NCBI GenBank assembly: GCA_021200895.1
Contig: JAJQFX010000249.1
Coordinates: 1 to 19,800 of the forward strand
Length of the DNA: 19,800 nucleotides
Reading direction: 5' to 3'
Source: Clostridiales bacterium
GTDB taxonomy: Bacteria; Bacillota; Clostridia; Oscillospirales; Oscillospiraceae
A program made the translations under genes and the position numbers. The number at the start of each line of letters is the position of its first letter. Position 1 is the first letter of the stretch. This document shows, one piece after another, positions 4,070-13,800 of this stretch. The notes beneath the pieces were generated by a model. The model did not search any database. It was given only the letters and a program-made list of their open reading frames with translations, and was not told the origin of the DNA.

Positions 4070-6514
4070 TTACTTGAAAATCAGGTTGACGATTTTGATG
4101 GCCTGGGTCTTTTTGTCCCGGATGACCAGCTTCTTCACCAGGGTCTTGCCCTCGGCCTGACGCTGGATTTTGGGGTCGGCCAGGGCCGTCTCCACCACCT
4201 GGTCGTCAATGGCGTCCACCGGCACCACGATGTTGGCCCGCACCTTACCAGCCACCTGGACGGCCAGCTGCACCGTGGCAGCCAGGGTCTTGCTCTCGTC
4301 ATACTCCGGCCAGGGCTGCTGGCAGGCCATGCCCTCAGAGGCAAAGCCCAAGTCCTCCCACATCTCCTCGCAGATATGGGGGGCGATGGGGGACAGCATC
4401 AGGATCAGCGCTCGCATATCCCCCCTGGTGCAGCCGTTGGCGGTGAAGTCATTCACCAGGCCCATCAGCGTGGCGATGGCGGTGTTGAACTTCATGGCCT
4501 CGATGTCCTCGTTGACCTTCTTGATGGCCTTGTGGATGGCAGAGACGTTCTGCTCCGAGCACTCCAGAGAGTCGCCGCAGGTCTCGTGGAGGTTCCACAC
4601 CCTGTCCAGGAAGCGCTTGCAGCCCGCCACCGCCTTGGAGGACCAGGACGCAGCCTTGGCGAAGTCGCCGATGAACATGATGTAGGTGCGCATGGTGTCC
4701 GCGCCGTACTCCTTCACCACGTCGTTGGGGTTGATAACGTTGCCCCGGGACTTGGACATCTTGATGTTTCCCTCGCCCAGGATCATGCCGTGGGCGGTGC
4801 GCTTCTTATACGGCTCCGCGTTGGGAATCGCGCCGATGTCATAGAGGAAGTTGTTCCAGAACCGGCTGTACAGCAGGTGGAGGGTGGTATGCTCCATGCC
4901 GCCGTTGTACCAGTCCACCTGGCCCCAGTAGTCCATGGCCTCCTTGGAGGCGATGCCGGTGTCACAGTTGGGATCCTCGTAGCGCAGGAAGTACCAGGAG
5001 GAGCCTGCCCACTGGGGCATGGTGTCCGTCTCCCGCTGGGCAGGGCCGCCGCAGCAGGGGCAGGTGGTGTTCACCCAGTCGGTCATAGCGGACAGGGGGG
5101 ATTCGCCGTCGTCAGTGGTCTCATAACTCTCCACCTCCGGCAGCAGGACGGGCAGCTGATCCTCCGGCACCGGCACCCAGCCGCACTTGGGGCAGTTCAC
5201 CATGGGGATGGGCTCGCCCCAGTAGCGCTGGCGGGAGAACACCCAGTCCCGCAGCTTATAGTTCACCTTGGCGTGGCCGATGCCCTCGGCCTCCAGGTGG
5301 TCGATCATGGCCTTTTTGGCCTCCTCCACCGTCATGCCGGTGAGGAAGCCGGAGTTGACCATGACGCCGGTGGCCACATCGGTGAAAGCCCCCTTGCTCA
5401 GGTCCACCAGCTCACCTTCGCTGCTGGCCACCACCTGAACGATGGGCAGGCCAAAGACCTGGGCAAACTCCCAGTCACGGGTGTCGTGGGCGGGCACGGC
5501 CATGATGGCGCCGGTGCCGTAGGTGGACAGGACATAGTCAGAGATGAAGACGGGGATTTCCTGGTTGTTCACCGGGTTGATGGCGCGAACGCCCTTCAGT
5601 TCCACGCCGGTCTTGTCCTTGGCAAGCTCGGTGCGCTCGAAGTCGGACTTGGAGGCCGCCTGGCGGACGTAAGCCTGCACCTCGTCATAGTTGGAGATTT
5701 TATCCGCCCACTTCTCCACATAGGCGTGCTCCGGCGCGATGACCATATAAGTCGCGCCGAACAGCGTATCGCAGCGGGTGGTGTAGACGGTGAGCACATC
5801 CCCCTCAGTGGTGCCAAAGTTCACCTCCGCGCCGGTGGAGCGGCCAATCCAGTTCTTCTGCTGGATGGCGATGCGGGGGATGTAATCCACCGTGTCCAGC
5901 CCGTCGATGAGTTTCTGGGCATACTCGGTGATTTTCAGCATCCACTGACTCTTTTCCTTGCGGACGACCTCGCTGCCGCACCGCTCGCACACGCCGTTGA
6001 CCACCTCTTCATTGGCCAGCACGCACTTGCAGCTGGTACACCAGTTCACCGGCATGGAGGTCTTGTAGGCCAGCCCCTTCTTGTACAGCTGGACGAAAAT
6101 CCACTGGGTCCAGCGGTAGTAGCTGGGGTCGGTGGTGTTGATTTCCCTGTCCCAGTCGAAGGAATAGCCCAGCATCTCCAGCTGGTCATGGAAGCGCTTG
6201 ATGTTGTCCTCCGTGACCTTGGCGGGGTGGATATGGTTCTTAATGGCGTAGTTCTCCGTGGGCAGGCCGAAGGCGTCGTAGCCGATGGGGAACAGGACGT
6301 TGTAGCCGTCCATCCGCTTCTTCCGGGCAATCACGTCCATGGCGGTATAGGGCCGGGCGTGGCCCACATGGAGGCCCTGGCCGGAGGGATAGGGGAACTC
6401 CACCAGGCCGTACCACTTGGGGCGGGTGGTGTCGCCGGTGACGGCGCGGAAAGTCTTTTCCTCGCGCCAGCGGGTCTGCCATTTCTTTTCAATCTTGCTA
6501 AAATCGTACTTCAC
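4070..6514 (-). CDS. leuS: Leucyl-tRNA synthetase
   Basis: Attaches leucine to tRNA-Leu in the cytoplasm. The 814-aa protein has bacterial LeuS layout: HVGH (49-52) of the class I signature, a zinc-ribbon-like C-x2-C...C-x2-C segment, the CP1 editing domain with TTRCDTLFGATY (usually TTRPDT, so Pro is replaced by Cys) and MAVPAHDTRDWEFA, a second Cys cluster, KMSKSRGN, and an anticodon-binding C-terminal half ending in the tRNA-binding domain. The start is GTG at 6514, chosen because the following KYDFSKIEKKWQTRW aligns with other LeuS N-termini; the Shine-Dalgarno is weak. It is last in the smc-to-leuS operon, 52 bp after rsfS. A small GCGGC/GCCGC hairpin lies in that gap, and I see no T-box leader. 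Confidence 0.97.
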   Translation of the reverse strand: MKYDFSKIEKKWQTRWREEKTFRAVTGDTTRPKWYGLVEFPYPSGQGLHVGHARPYTAMDVIARKKRMDGYNVLFPIGYDAFGLPTENYAIKNHIHPAKVTEDNIKRFHDQLEMLGYSFDWDREINTTDPSYYRWTQWIFVQLYKKGLAYKTSMPVNWCTSCKCVLANEEVVNGVCERCGSEVVRKEKSQWMLKITEYAQKLIDGLDTVDYIPRIAIQQKNWIGRSTGAEVNFGTTEGDVLTVYTTRCDTLFGATYMVIAPEHAYVEKWADKISNYDEVQAYVRQAASKSDFERTELAKDKTGVELKGVRAINPVNNQEIPVFISDYVLSTYGTGAIMAVPAHDTRDWEFAQVFGLPIVQVVASSEGELVDLSKGAFTDVATGVMVNSGFLTGMTVEEAKKAMIDHLEAEGIGHAKVNYKLRDWVFSRQRYWGEPIPMVNCPKCGWVPVPEDQLPVLLPEVESYETTDDGESPLSAMTDWVNTTCPCCGGPAQRETDTMPQWAGSSWYFLRYEDPNCDTGIASKEAMDYWGQVDWYNGGMEHTTLHLLYSRFWNNFLYDIGAIPNAEPYKKRTAHGMILGEGNIKMSKSRGNVINPNDVVKEYGADTMRTYIMFIGDFAKAASWSSKAVAGCKRFLDRVWNLHETCGDSLECSEQNVSAIHKAIKKVNEDIEAMKFNTAIATLMGLVNDFTANGCTRGDMRALILMLSPIAPHICEEMWEDLGFASEGMACQQPWPEYDESKTLAATVQLAVQVAGKVRANIVVPVDAIDDQVVETALADPKIQRQAEGKTLVKKLVIRDKKTQAIKIVNLIFK

Positions 6515-6566
6515 CTAACTCACAGCTTTCTTATGATGATAATTCTTCTGCGGCAGTGCCGCCGGG

Positions 6567-6935
6567 TCAATCTTCTTTCTTCGTCAGGAACGGGGACACG
6601 TCCACCGCCTTGGCCTCCCGCCACAGGCGGTCCAGGTCGTAGAACTCCCGCTTCTCCGGCAGGAACAGGTGGACGATGACCGTATTAAAGTCCAGCGCGA
6701 TCCAGCCGCTCTCCCGCTCGCCCTCCTTGCGCAGGGCAGGCTCCCCCAGCTTCTCCGCCGCCTCCTCGCAGGCATCGCTCAGCGCCCGGAGCTGGGTGGT
6801 GGAGCCGGCGGTACACATGATGAAGTAGTCCGCCAGGCTGGTGACTTCTGTGGTGTACAGTACCTCCAGCTTCATGCCCCGCTTTGCGTCCAGCGCCCGG
6901 CACAGAGCCGCCGTCAATTCCAATGCTTCAGCCAT
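6567..6935 (-). CDS. rsfS: Ribosome silencing factor RsfS
   Basis: A 122-aa protein of the RsfS/Iojap (DUF143) family. It binds uL14 on the 50S subunit and blocks joining of 30S and 50S when nutrients are short. Family hallmarks are LADYFIMCTAGSTTQLRALSD, GWIALDFNTVIVHLF and REFYDLDRLW. The ATG at 6935 is chosen because GGGAGAGG lies 5 nt upstream; the in-frame ATG at 6953 overlaps that site. Its first codons overlap the end of the nadD-yqeK gene by 8 bp (ATGGCTGA), suggesting translational coupling. The nadD-yqeK-rsfS order is common in Firmicutes. Confidence 0.95.
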   Translation of the reverse strand: MAEALELTAALCRALDAKRGMKLEVLYTTEVTSLADYFIMCTAGSTTQLRALSDACEEAAEKLGEPALRKEGERESGWIALDFNTVIVHLFLPEKREFYDLDRLWREAKAVDVSPFLTKKED

Positions 6936-8136
6936 GTTCCTCTCCCTTTCCATTCAATTCTGCCTCCATCCAGTCCCTGGCCGCGACGCCATCCGGATGG
7001 ACGGGCTTGTTTGCTTCCTGATTCTTGCGGATGCTGTAGTTCAGCCCATAGAGGGCGCCTGCGTCCAAATCCTCCTCCACGATGGCCCGCAGCTGGGCGC
7101 ACCAGTCATAGGGGCGGCTGGGCTCGGCATAATCCGCAATATAGATGATTTTCTCCAACAGCGTCATACCGGCGTGGCCGGTGGTGTGCCAGAAGATGGC
7201 GGAGCAGATGTCCTCCGGCATCCCGAACACCTGCCGGGCGATGGCCGCGCCGCTTTTCGCGTGGAGCAGGCCGGTATTCTCCCGGGCTATCTGGTCTATT
7301 AGGATACCACATTTTTCGCAAATTGACAACTGTTTTTCCGCGGGAAAGTACTTTGTGCAGTCGTGAAGGATGGCAGCCTTCCGGGCCTTCTCCTCATCGG
7401 CCCCGTTTTTCCGGGCCAGCAGCGCCGCCTCCTGCTCCGTCCCCTTGATATGGGGGATGCGCTTGGCCCGCACCATGGAGTAGGAACAGACCCGCAAATC
7501 CTCCAGGCTCAGCCTCGTCAGGTCGGCATCCGTGCCGTACAGCCGGTGCATCAGGATGTAGCCATAAATGCTCTCGTCCAGCAGCGCCCGGCCCTGGCCC
7601 TTGGCCAGCTGCTCCCGCAGCTGGCTGGAGGAGACCTCCACCAAATCCTCCAGGGTGACAATTTTCACCCTGGCGTCAAACTGCTTTTTCAGCTTCTTCT
7701 TCTGCCAGTGGAAGGACTCGGTATCCCCTGCCTGGCGGCCAAAGGCGGCGATGTGGGCGTACTTGCAGATGCGCTGGGGCTGATACCAGGTGTCCAGGGT
7801 CAGGAACATATCCGTCCCCATCAGCAGGTACAGCTCATCCTTGGGGTAGCGCCTGGCGAGGGTCTCCAGGGTGTCCGCCGTGTAGCTTTTCCCCTGCCGG
7901 GTCAGCTCAATGTCCGACGCCTCGAAGCCCTTCCCCAGCCGGTCCGCCATCAACTCCACCATCTCCAGCCGCTGCTGGGGAGTGGCGCTGCCCTCCGGCA
8001 TCTCCTTGTGGGGCGGCGTGTTGTCCGGCACCAGCAGCACCTTGTCCAGCTTCAATGCCTGGGCCACGTCCCGGGCCGCCGCCATGTGGCCCAGGTGGGG
8101 CGGGTTGAACGTCCCGCCGTAGATTCCGATTTTCAA
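6928..8136 (-). CDS. nadD: Fused nicotinate-nucleotide adenylyltransferase (NadD) and YqeK-like HD hydrolase
   Basis: This single 402-aa reading frame joins two enzymes that are separate in Bacillus. Residues 1-200 are NadD, which makes nicotinate adenine dinucleotide from NaMN and ATP: GGTFNPPHLGH (7-17) is the nucleotidyltransferase motif and SSSQLREQL (169-177) the C-terminal one. Residues about 212-395 are a YqeK-type HD domain with His229, His258-Asp259, His292, His317/His321 and Asp335 as metal ligand candidates; YqeK hydrolyses Ap4A symmetrically. The linker is only about 12 residues, and no internal Shine-Dalgarno plus start is evident at the junction. The start is TTG at 8136, with GAGGTGAGG just upstream and KIGIYGGTF matching NadD N-termini. 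It lies between yhbY and rsfS in the operon. Confidence 0.95.
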   Translation of the reverse strand: MKIGIYGGTFNPPHLGHMAAARDVAQALKLDKVLLVPDNTPPHKEMPEGSATPQQRLEMVELMADRLGKGFEASDIELTRQGKSYTADTLETLARRYPKDELYLLMGTDMFLTLDTWYQPQRICKYAHIAAFGRQAGDTESFHWQKKKLKKQFDARVKIVTLEDLVEVSSSQLREQLAKGQGRALLDESIYGYILMHRLYGTDADLTRLSLEDLRVCSYSMVRAKRIPHIKGTEQEAALLARKNGADEEKARKAAILHDCTKYFPAEKQLSICEKCGILIDQIARENTGLLHAKSGAAIARQVFGMPEDICSAIFWHTTGHAGMTLLEKIIYIADYAEPSRPYDWCAQLRAIVEEDLDAGALYGLNYSIRKNQEANKPVHPDGVAARDWMEAELNGKGEEHG

Positions 8137-8172
8137 TGCTTCCTCACCTCGCTGCCCCGCTGTCAGGGCACG

Positions 8173-8523
8173 TTACTGCGCCTTTTCGTACTTCTTCCCC
8201 GCCGTCTTTTTCTGCTTGGGCTGCACCAGGTTAATGCACTTCTCCCCCAGCTTATGGCTGTGGCGGTACAGGACAAAGCGGCTGCCGATGACCTGCACCT
8301 GCTCCGAACGGGTCAGTTCGCTGAGTTGTTCGCAGGCCTCCCGGGCGGAGAGGGGGCTGGTCTCCAGCACCTTGCATTTGATCAGTTCTCTAGCCTCCAA
8401 CGCGTCGTCCGCCTGCTGCACCAGATTGTCATTGATGCCATCCTTGCCCACGGTCAGCACCACTTCCAGGGTGTTGGCCATGGCCCGGAGCTGGGCCCGC
8501 TGCTTGCTGTTGATTGGTTCCAT
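8173..8523 (-). CDS. yhbY: YhbY-family RNA-binding protein (CRM domain)
   Basis: A 116-aa protein with a CRM (CRS1-YhbY) domain at about 4-98. SKQRAQLRAMANTLEVVLTVGKDGIND holds the diagnostic G-x-x-G-like loop (here V-G-K-D-G), and ELIKCKV followed by IGSRFVLYRHS completes the fold. YhbY associates with pre-50S particles and is thought to help ribosome assembly. The C-terminal tail, PKQKKTAGKKYEKAQ, is highly basic and probably contacts RNA. The ATG at 8523 has AAGGAG 11 nt upstream. It sits 47 bp after rdgB and 36 bp before nadD-yqeK, the usual yhbY-nadD-yqeK-rsfS order. Confidence 0.93.
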   Translation of the reverse strand: MEPINSKQRAQLRAMANTLEVVLTVGKDGINDNLVQQADDALEARELIKCKVLETSPLSAREACEQLSELTRSEQVQVIGSRFVLYRHSHKLGEKCINLVQPKQKKTAGKKYEKAQ

Positions 8524-8570
8524 CTGTTACGTTCTCCTTATGATTGCTTCCGTTATTTTCGCTGCCGGAC

Positions 8571-9164
8571 TTATTGCCCGTTCAGGTACGCCTCCAGCTC
8601 CCCGGCGAAGGCCCGCAGGGCCTTCCCCCGATGGGAGACGGCGTTCTTCTCCTCCGGCGTCATCTGGGCGAAGGTCTTTTTGCACTCCGGCACCAGGAAG
8701 ATGGGGTCGTAGCCAAAGCCGTCCTCCCCCACCGGGGTGAAGCCGATGCGGCCCTCGCACTCGCCCCGGGCGGAAACCACGTCCCCATTCGGGAAGGCGC
8801 AGGTCACTACGGAGACGAAGCTGGCCTTCCGGTTGAGTTGGCCCCGCAGCGCTCCCAATAGGAGCTGATACCGCTGCCGGTCGTCCAGGTCTGGGCCGCC
8901 GTACCGGGCGGAGTACACCCCCGGCGCGCCGTTCAGCGCCTCGCAGCACAGGCCGGAATCATCCGCGATGGCGGGGAGGCCGCTGGCCCCCATCACCGCC
9001 CTGGCCTTGATGAGGGCGTTCTCCTCGAAGGTGGTGCCGGTCTCCTCCGGCTCCAGGTTGATGCCCAACTGGGACTGGAGGACGATTTCCACCCCAAGCT
9101 GCTGCAAAATCGCCTGCAATTCCGCCAGCTTCTTCGGGTTGTGGCTTGCCAATACGAATTTCAT
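8571..9164 (-). CDS. rdgB: XTP/dITP diphosphatase (RdgB/HAM1)
   Basis: A 197-aa house-cleaning enzyme that hydrolyses non-canonical purine nucleotides (XTP, ITP, dITP) to monophosphates and keeps them out of DNA and RNA. Recognisable segments are ASHNPKKLAELQ at the N-terminus, ENALIKARA, the active-site block ADDSGLCCEALNGAPGVYSAR, GFGYDPIFLVPE and a SHRGKAL signature near the C-terminus. The start is the ATG at 9164, matching family N-termini (MKFVLASHN); an upstream in-frame ATG would add 21 unrelated residues inside rph. Start and rph stop overlap as ATGA, so translation is probably coupled. Confidence 0.97.
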   Translation of the reverse strand: MKFVLASHNPKKLAELQAILQQLGVEIVLQSQLGINLEPEETGTTFEENALIKARAVMGASGLPAIADDSGLCCEALNGAPGVYSARYGGPDLDDRQRYQLLLGALRGQLNRKASFVSVVTCAFPNGDVVSARGECEGRIGFTPVGEDGFGYDPIFLVPECKKTFAQMTPEEKNAVSHRGKALRAFAGELEAYLNGQ

Positions 9165-9886
9165 TCCGCACCTCCGGTCAATGCGCAGGTCTGCTTCACC
9201 ATTAGCTCCTGGATGCCCTTCTGGCACAGACTCACCAGCCGCTGCTGCTCCAGGACGGTGAAGGCCCGGCCCTCGCCGGTGCCCTGAATCTCGATGAGCT
9301 CGCCCCGCTCGTTCATCACGCAGTTCAAATCCACCTGGGCGCCAGAATCCTCGTAATACTGCAAGTCCAGCAGGGCTTCCTCCTCCACCAGACCGGCGGA
9401 CACCGCCGCCACCTGATGAATCACCGGGTCCTCGTCAATCAGCCCGGCCTCCAGCAGCTTCCGGCAGGCCAGCTTCAGCGCCACCCAGCCGCCGGTGACG
9501 GAGGCGGTGCGGGTGCCGCCGTCCCCCTGCAACACGTCGCAGTCCACCGTGATGCAGTGGGGGCCAAGCTTCTCCATATCCACCGCAGCACGCAGGCTGC
9601 GGCCAATGAGCCGCTGAATCTCTGCGCTGCGGCCGGACAGCTTCAGCTTGCTGACATCCCGGCGGGAGCGGGTGCGGTTGGCCCGGGGCAGCATATTGTA
9701 CTCCGCCGTCACCCAGCCGCAGCCCTCCGCCACATGGGGCGGCACCCTGTCCTCCACAGAGGCGGTGATATACACCATGGTCGCGCCGCACTTGATGATG
9801 CAGCTCCCCTCCGCAAATGCGTTGGTGTTGGGAATGATTTCCACCGGGCGCAGCATATCCGCCGCGCGTCCATCCCGTCTGTTCAT
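9161..9886 (-). CDS. rph: Ribonuclease PH
   Basis: A 241-aa phosphorolytic 3' exoribonuclease that trims tRNA and other RNA 3' ends using phosphate. The RNase PH core is clear: NAFAEGSCIIKCGATMVY, LPRANRTRSRRD, RLIGRSLRAAVDM, and the conserved VLQGDGGTRTASVTGGWVAL phosphate-binding region. Length is normal for the family. The ATG at 9886 has AAGGATG about 10 nt upstream. It follows ftsY by 39 bp and overlaps rdgB by 4 bp; rph-rdgB pairing is common in Firmicutes. Confidence 0.97.
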   Translation of the reverse strand: MNRRDGRAADMLRPVEIIPNTNAFAEGSCIIKCGATMVYITASVEDRVPPHVAEGCGWVTAEYNMLPRANRTRSRRDVSKLKLSGRSAEIQRLIGRSLRAAVDMEKLGPHCITVDCDVLQGDGGTRTASVTGGWVALKLACRKLLEAGLIDEDPVIHQVAAVSAGLVEEEALLDLQYYEDSGAQVDLNCVMNERGELIEIQGTGEGRAFTVLEQQRLVSLCQKGIQELMVKQTCALTGGAE

Positions 9887-9925
9887 AGGTCAGCATCCTT
9901 TCTGTCGATTGTGCGTGGTTTTATG

Positions 9926-10792
9926 TTAAATCAGAGCGTTGGCAAACTCCCTGGCGTCGAAGGGCTTCAAATCCTCCAGCCCTTCGCCCACGCCGGCGTA
10001 CTTCACCGGCACCTTTAGCTCCTGGGCCACCGCCACGGCGATGCCGCCCTTGGCGGTGCCGTCCAGCTTGGTCAGCACGATGCCGGTGATGCCGCAGGTC
10101 TCCATGAACTGCTTGGCCTGCACCAGGCCGTTCTGGCCGGTGGTGGCGTCCAGCACCAGCAGCACCTCCTTGGCGCAGTCCGGGCACTCCCGGTCAATGA
10201 TGCGGCTCATCTTCGCCAGCTCGTTCATCAGGTTGGATTTGTTGTGGAGCCGTCCCGCCGTGTCAATCAATACGACGTCCGTCCCACGGGCCTTGGCCGC
10301 CGAGATGGAGTCAAAGACCACGGCGGCGGGGTCGCTGCCCTCTCCCTGCTTCACGATGTCGATGCCGGAGCGCTGGGCCCAGATGGTCAGCTGCTCGGAG
10401 GCGGCAGCCCGGAAGGTGTCCGCTGCGGAGAACAGCACCTTCTTGCCCTCAGCTTTCAGGCTGGCCCCGATTTTGCCGATGGTGGTAGTCTTGCCAACCC
10501 CGTTCACCCCGATGAACAGCACGAAGGAGGGCTTCGTGCTGAGGTTCAGGGCCGGGTCGGCCACCTCCAGCATCTCCGTCAGAATCTCCCGCATACAGTT
10601 CTGGGCGTCGGGAATCTCCTTGATATGCTCCCGCTTGGCCCGGGTGCGCAGTTCGTCCACCGCTTTCAGGGTGGTGTTCATCCCCATGTCGGCTAAAATC
10701 AGGCTTTCCTCCAGGCTGTCATAAAATTCATCGTCCAGCTTGGAGAAACCGTTGAAAATACCGATTTTTTTGATTTTGTCAAAGAATCCCAT
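9926..10792 (-). CDS. ftsY: Signal recognition particle receptor FtsY
   Basis: A 288-aa SRP-family GTPase that docks SRP-ribosome complexes at the membrane. The N domain (about 1-85) has a short amphipathic start, MGFFDKIKKIGIF, which may touch the membrane; the long acidic A domain of proteobacterial FtsY is absent, as usual in Gram-positives. In the G domain are GVNGVGKTTT (95-104), DTFRAAA, DTAGRLHNKSNLMNEL and TKLDGTAKGG. The ATG at 10792 has GGGGAAAGAG upstream. It follows smc by 37 bp; the smc-ftsY pairing is classical in Firmicutes. An rnc gene, often upstream of smc, is not present here. Confidence 0.97.
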   Translation of the reverse strand: MGFFDKIKKIGIFNGFSKLDDEFYDSLEESLILADMGMNTTLKAVDELRTRAKREHIKEIPDAQNCMREILTEMLEVADPALNLSTKPSFVLFIGVNGVGKTTTIGKIGASLKAEGKKVLFSAADTFRAAASEQLTIWAQRSGIDIVKQGEGSDPAAVVFDSISAAKARGTDVVLIDTAGRLHNKSNLMNELAKMSRIIDRECPDCAKEVLLVLDATTGQNGLVQAKQFMETCGITGIVLTKLDGTAKGGIAVAVAQELKVPVKYAGVGEGLEDLKPFDAREFANALI

Positions 10793-10829
10793 TGCTCTTT
10801 CCCCTTTCGATTCAGAACGCCCCCTGGGC

Positions 10830-13800
10830 TTATTGAATATTCAACTCCTCAGCTACCTCGTTCAGGTTAACGGTCAGCACCCGGCTGATGCCCCGCTCCT
10901 GCATGGTGACGCCGTAGAGGACGTCCGCCTCCTCCATGGTGCCGCGGCGGTGGGTGATGATGATAAACTGGGTCTTATCGCTCATAGAGCGGACGTACTG
11001 GGCAAACCGGGTGACGTTGGGGTCGTCCAGCGCCGCCTCGATTTCGTCCATCGCCACGAAGGGCGTGGGCCGCACCTTCAGGAAGGCGAAATACAGGGCG
11101 ATGGCCACAAAGGCCTTCTCCCCGCCGGACAGCAGGCTCAGCACCTTCAGTGCCTTGCCCGGAGGCTGCACCTTGATTTCAATGTTGCAGTTCAGGATGT
11201 CGTCCGGGTCCTCCAACTCCAGGGCGGCCTTGCCGCCGCCGAACAGCTCCTGGAAGGTGACGGAGAAGGCGTCCGCAATCAGGTCGAACTGCTCCGCGAA
11301 AATCTTCTTCATCTCCTCGGTGATGCCGTCGATGATCTCCTCCAACTCCGCCTTGGCCTTCTCCACATCGTCCCGCTGGGCGGTCAGGTAGTCGTACCGC
11401 TCGCTAATGCGGCGGAACTCCTCAATGGCCCCCACGTTCACGTTGCCCAGGGCGCTGATGCTCCGTTTCAACTCGGCGATGCGCCGCCCGGCCTTGGCCA
11501 CGCTCTCCAACTCCTGGCGCAGGGGCTGGGCGCTGTCATAGGTCAACTCGTAGCTGTCCCACAGCTTGCTGAGAAGCTGGCTCTCCTCCATAGCGGCGGC
11601 GGCCTTCTTCCGCTCCAGGGCGGAACACTCCCGCTCCATGTTCAGCAGAGCCTCGTTCTTGTCCCTGGCGTCCCGGTCGGCCTGGGTGCGCTGGGCTTCC
11701 AATTCCAGCCGCCGGGTGGACAGCTTTTGCAGGCTGTCCGTCAGCGCCTCCCGGCTGGTGCGGAGGGTTTGCAGCGCCTCCTCCAGCGCCCGGATGCGGT
11801 CGGTCAATTCCTCATTGCGCTGGCCGTACTCCTCAATTTGACGGCGGCGATTCTCCCGGTCGCCGGTGATGTCCCGCTCCATGGCCTTTAACTCGTCCAG
11901 GGCGGTCAGGGTGGCGGACTGCTCCGCGTCCAGGGACGCCTGGGCAACGTGTACCTCCGCGATGGCGGCGGCGATGGCCTCCGCCTGCTTCCGGAACACG
12001 TCCTGTCCGGCGGCCTTGCCCTCCGCCTCCGTCCGCAAGGCGGCGGCGGAGTCCTCCAGCGTCTCAATGCGCTGGCGGGCCTCCTCGGTGTCCTCCTCCA
12101 GCTTCTTCGCCCGCTGGCGGAGGCTCTCCAATTCGTCCTGCCAATTGTCCCGGTTATCCCGAAGGGCCCCCAGCAGGATGCGGTACTGGCCGTATTCGCC
12201 GTCCAGCCGCAGCACCGTGTCGTCCAGAACGCGCTTCTGGTTCTGGGCCACCTCCATCTCGTAGGCGGCCTGCTCCGCCTCCCGCTTGGCGTCCGTCAGA
12301 ACGCGGCGGGCTGCGTCCATGTCCTCTTTCAGCTGGGCGGACTGCTTCTCCAGCCGTTCCAGCTCACTGGCCCGGGACAGGATGCCAGCGCTGCGGCTGG
12401 TGCTGCCGCCGGTCATGGAGCCGCCGGGGTTCAGCACCTGGCCGTCCAGGGTGACGATGCGGAACCGGTGGCCGAACTGCCGGGCCATGGCGATGGCCGC
12501 GTCCATATCCTCCGCAATGATCACCCGGCCCAGCAGGTTGCCCACCACGTCGGCGTATTTCTGCTCACAGGTCACCAGGGCGCTGGCTACCCCCACGAAG
12601 CCCCGACACTGCTCCACGTTCCGTTCCTTCAAATAGTTGGGTCGGACAGCGGAGAGGGGCAGGAAAGTGGCCCGGCCCGCGTCCCGCCGTTTCAGGTAGT
12701 TGATGGCGGCCTTGCCGTCCTCCTCCCTGTCCACCACTAGGTTCTGTTGGGCCGCGCCCAGCGCCGTCTCGATGGCAACGGTGTACTGCTCCGGCACCTT
12801 CATCAGGCTGGCCACCGGGCCGTGGATACCCCGGAGCTGCTTCCGCTCGGCGGCCTGCATCACCGCCTTCACCGCCTTGGAGTAGCCCTCATACAGCTTC
12901 TCCATCTCGGTGAGCATATGGATGCGGCCAGACAGGTTGTTGCTGTCCAGGGTCAGCTGGTTCACCTTGCCCTGGGCCTCCTCCAGCTTTTTGTTGCGGC
13001 TGGACGCCTTCATCTGGTGGCCCGCGATGACGTTTTCCAGGCTGTCCCGCTGCTCCTTGGTGTCATTCAGTTCCTTCCGCTTGGCCTTGGCCTCCGCCTC
13101 GGTCTGGGTCAACTTCTCCTGGTTCTCCTGCATGGAGGCCCGGAGGGCGGTGTCACGGTCAATCATTTCCTGACTGGAAGCCGCCAGGGCGGACAGCAGC
13201 TCCTTGGCGTCCGCCAGGGAGGCGCTCTGAATGCGCTCCGAACTGCGGAGGGCCTCCAGTTCCTCCGCCAGCGTCCCCGCCTGCCTGCGGTTCTCCGCCT
13301 CCTCCAGCTGGTGCCCGGCCAGTGTGTCCTCCAGCGCCTGGCGCTGGTCAGCGATTGCCCGGAGCCGCTCCTGCCGCTGGGCGATTTGGGCGGCGATGGA
13401 GTCCGCCCGCCCCTCCTGCTGGTCCAGCTCCCGCTGTAAGCGGTCGGCGGACTCGGTATTGCTCTGCACCTGGCTTTTCAGCACGGCGATAGAGGACTCC
13501 CGCGCATTGCTCTCCCCTTCCAGGGCGGACTGGCGGGCGCGGAGCTGCTCCGTTTCCACATCGCAGTCCCGCATCTGCTGGGCCAGGGCCTCCGCCCGGG
13601 TGTAAAGGGTCTCCTGCTCGGTTTTGATGCTGTCCCGCTGGGCGGTGGCAGCCTCGTAGTCGGTGGCCAGCTTCCGGTGATTCGTCCGCAGTTCGTCCAG
13701 GTTCTCCAGCCACAGGGAAATTTCCAGGCCCTTCAACTCGTCCCGATAGGCCAGGAACTCCTTCGCCTTTTCCGCCTGACCCCGAAGGGGCTCCAGCTGG

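Noticed and set aside
6515..6566. T-box riboswitch before leuS
   Set aside because: The gap after rsfS is only 52 bp and holds just a small hairpin.
3767..6679. Long rightward open frame of 970 codons
   Set aside because: It lies antisense to leuS and is an artefact of high GC; the leuS frame has all family motifs.
10740..11891. Rightward open frame opposite smc and others like it across 7363-8712 and 14444-15769
   Set aside because: No ribosome site or recognisable domain; they are mirror frames of GC-rich genes smc, nadD-yqeK and hisC.
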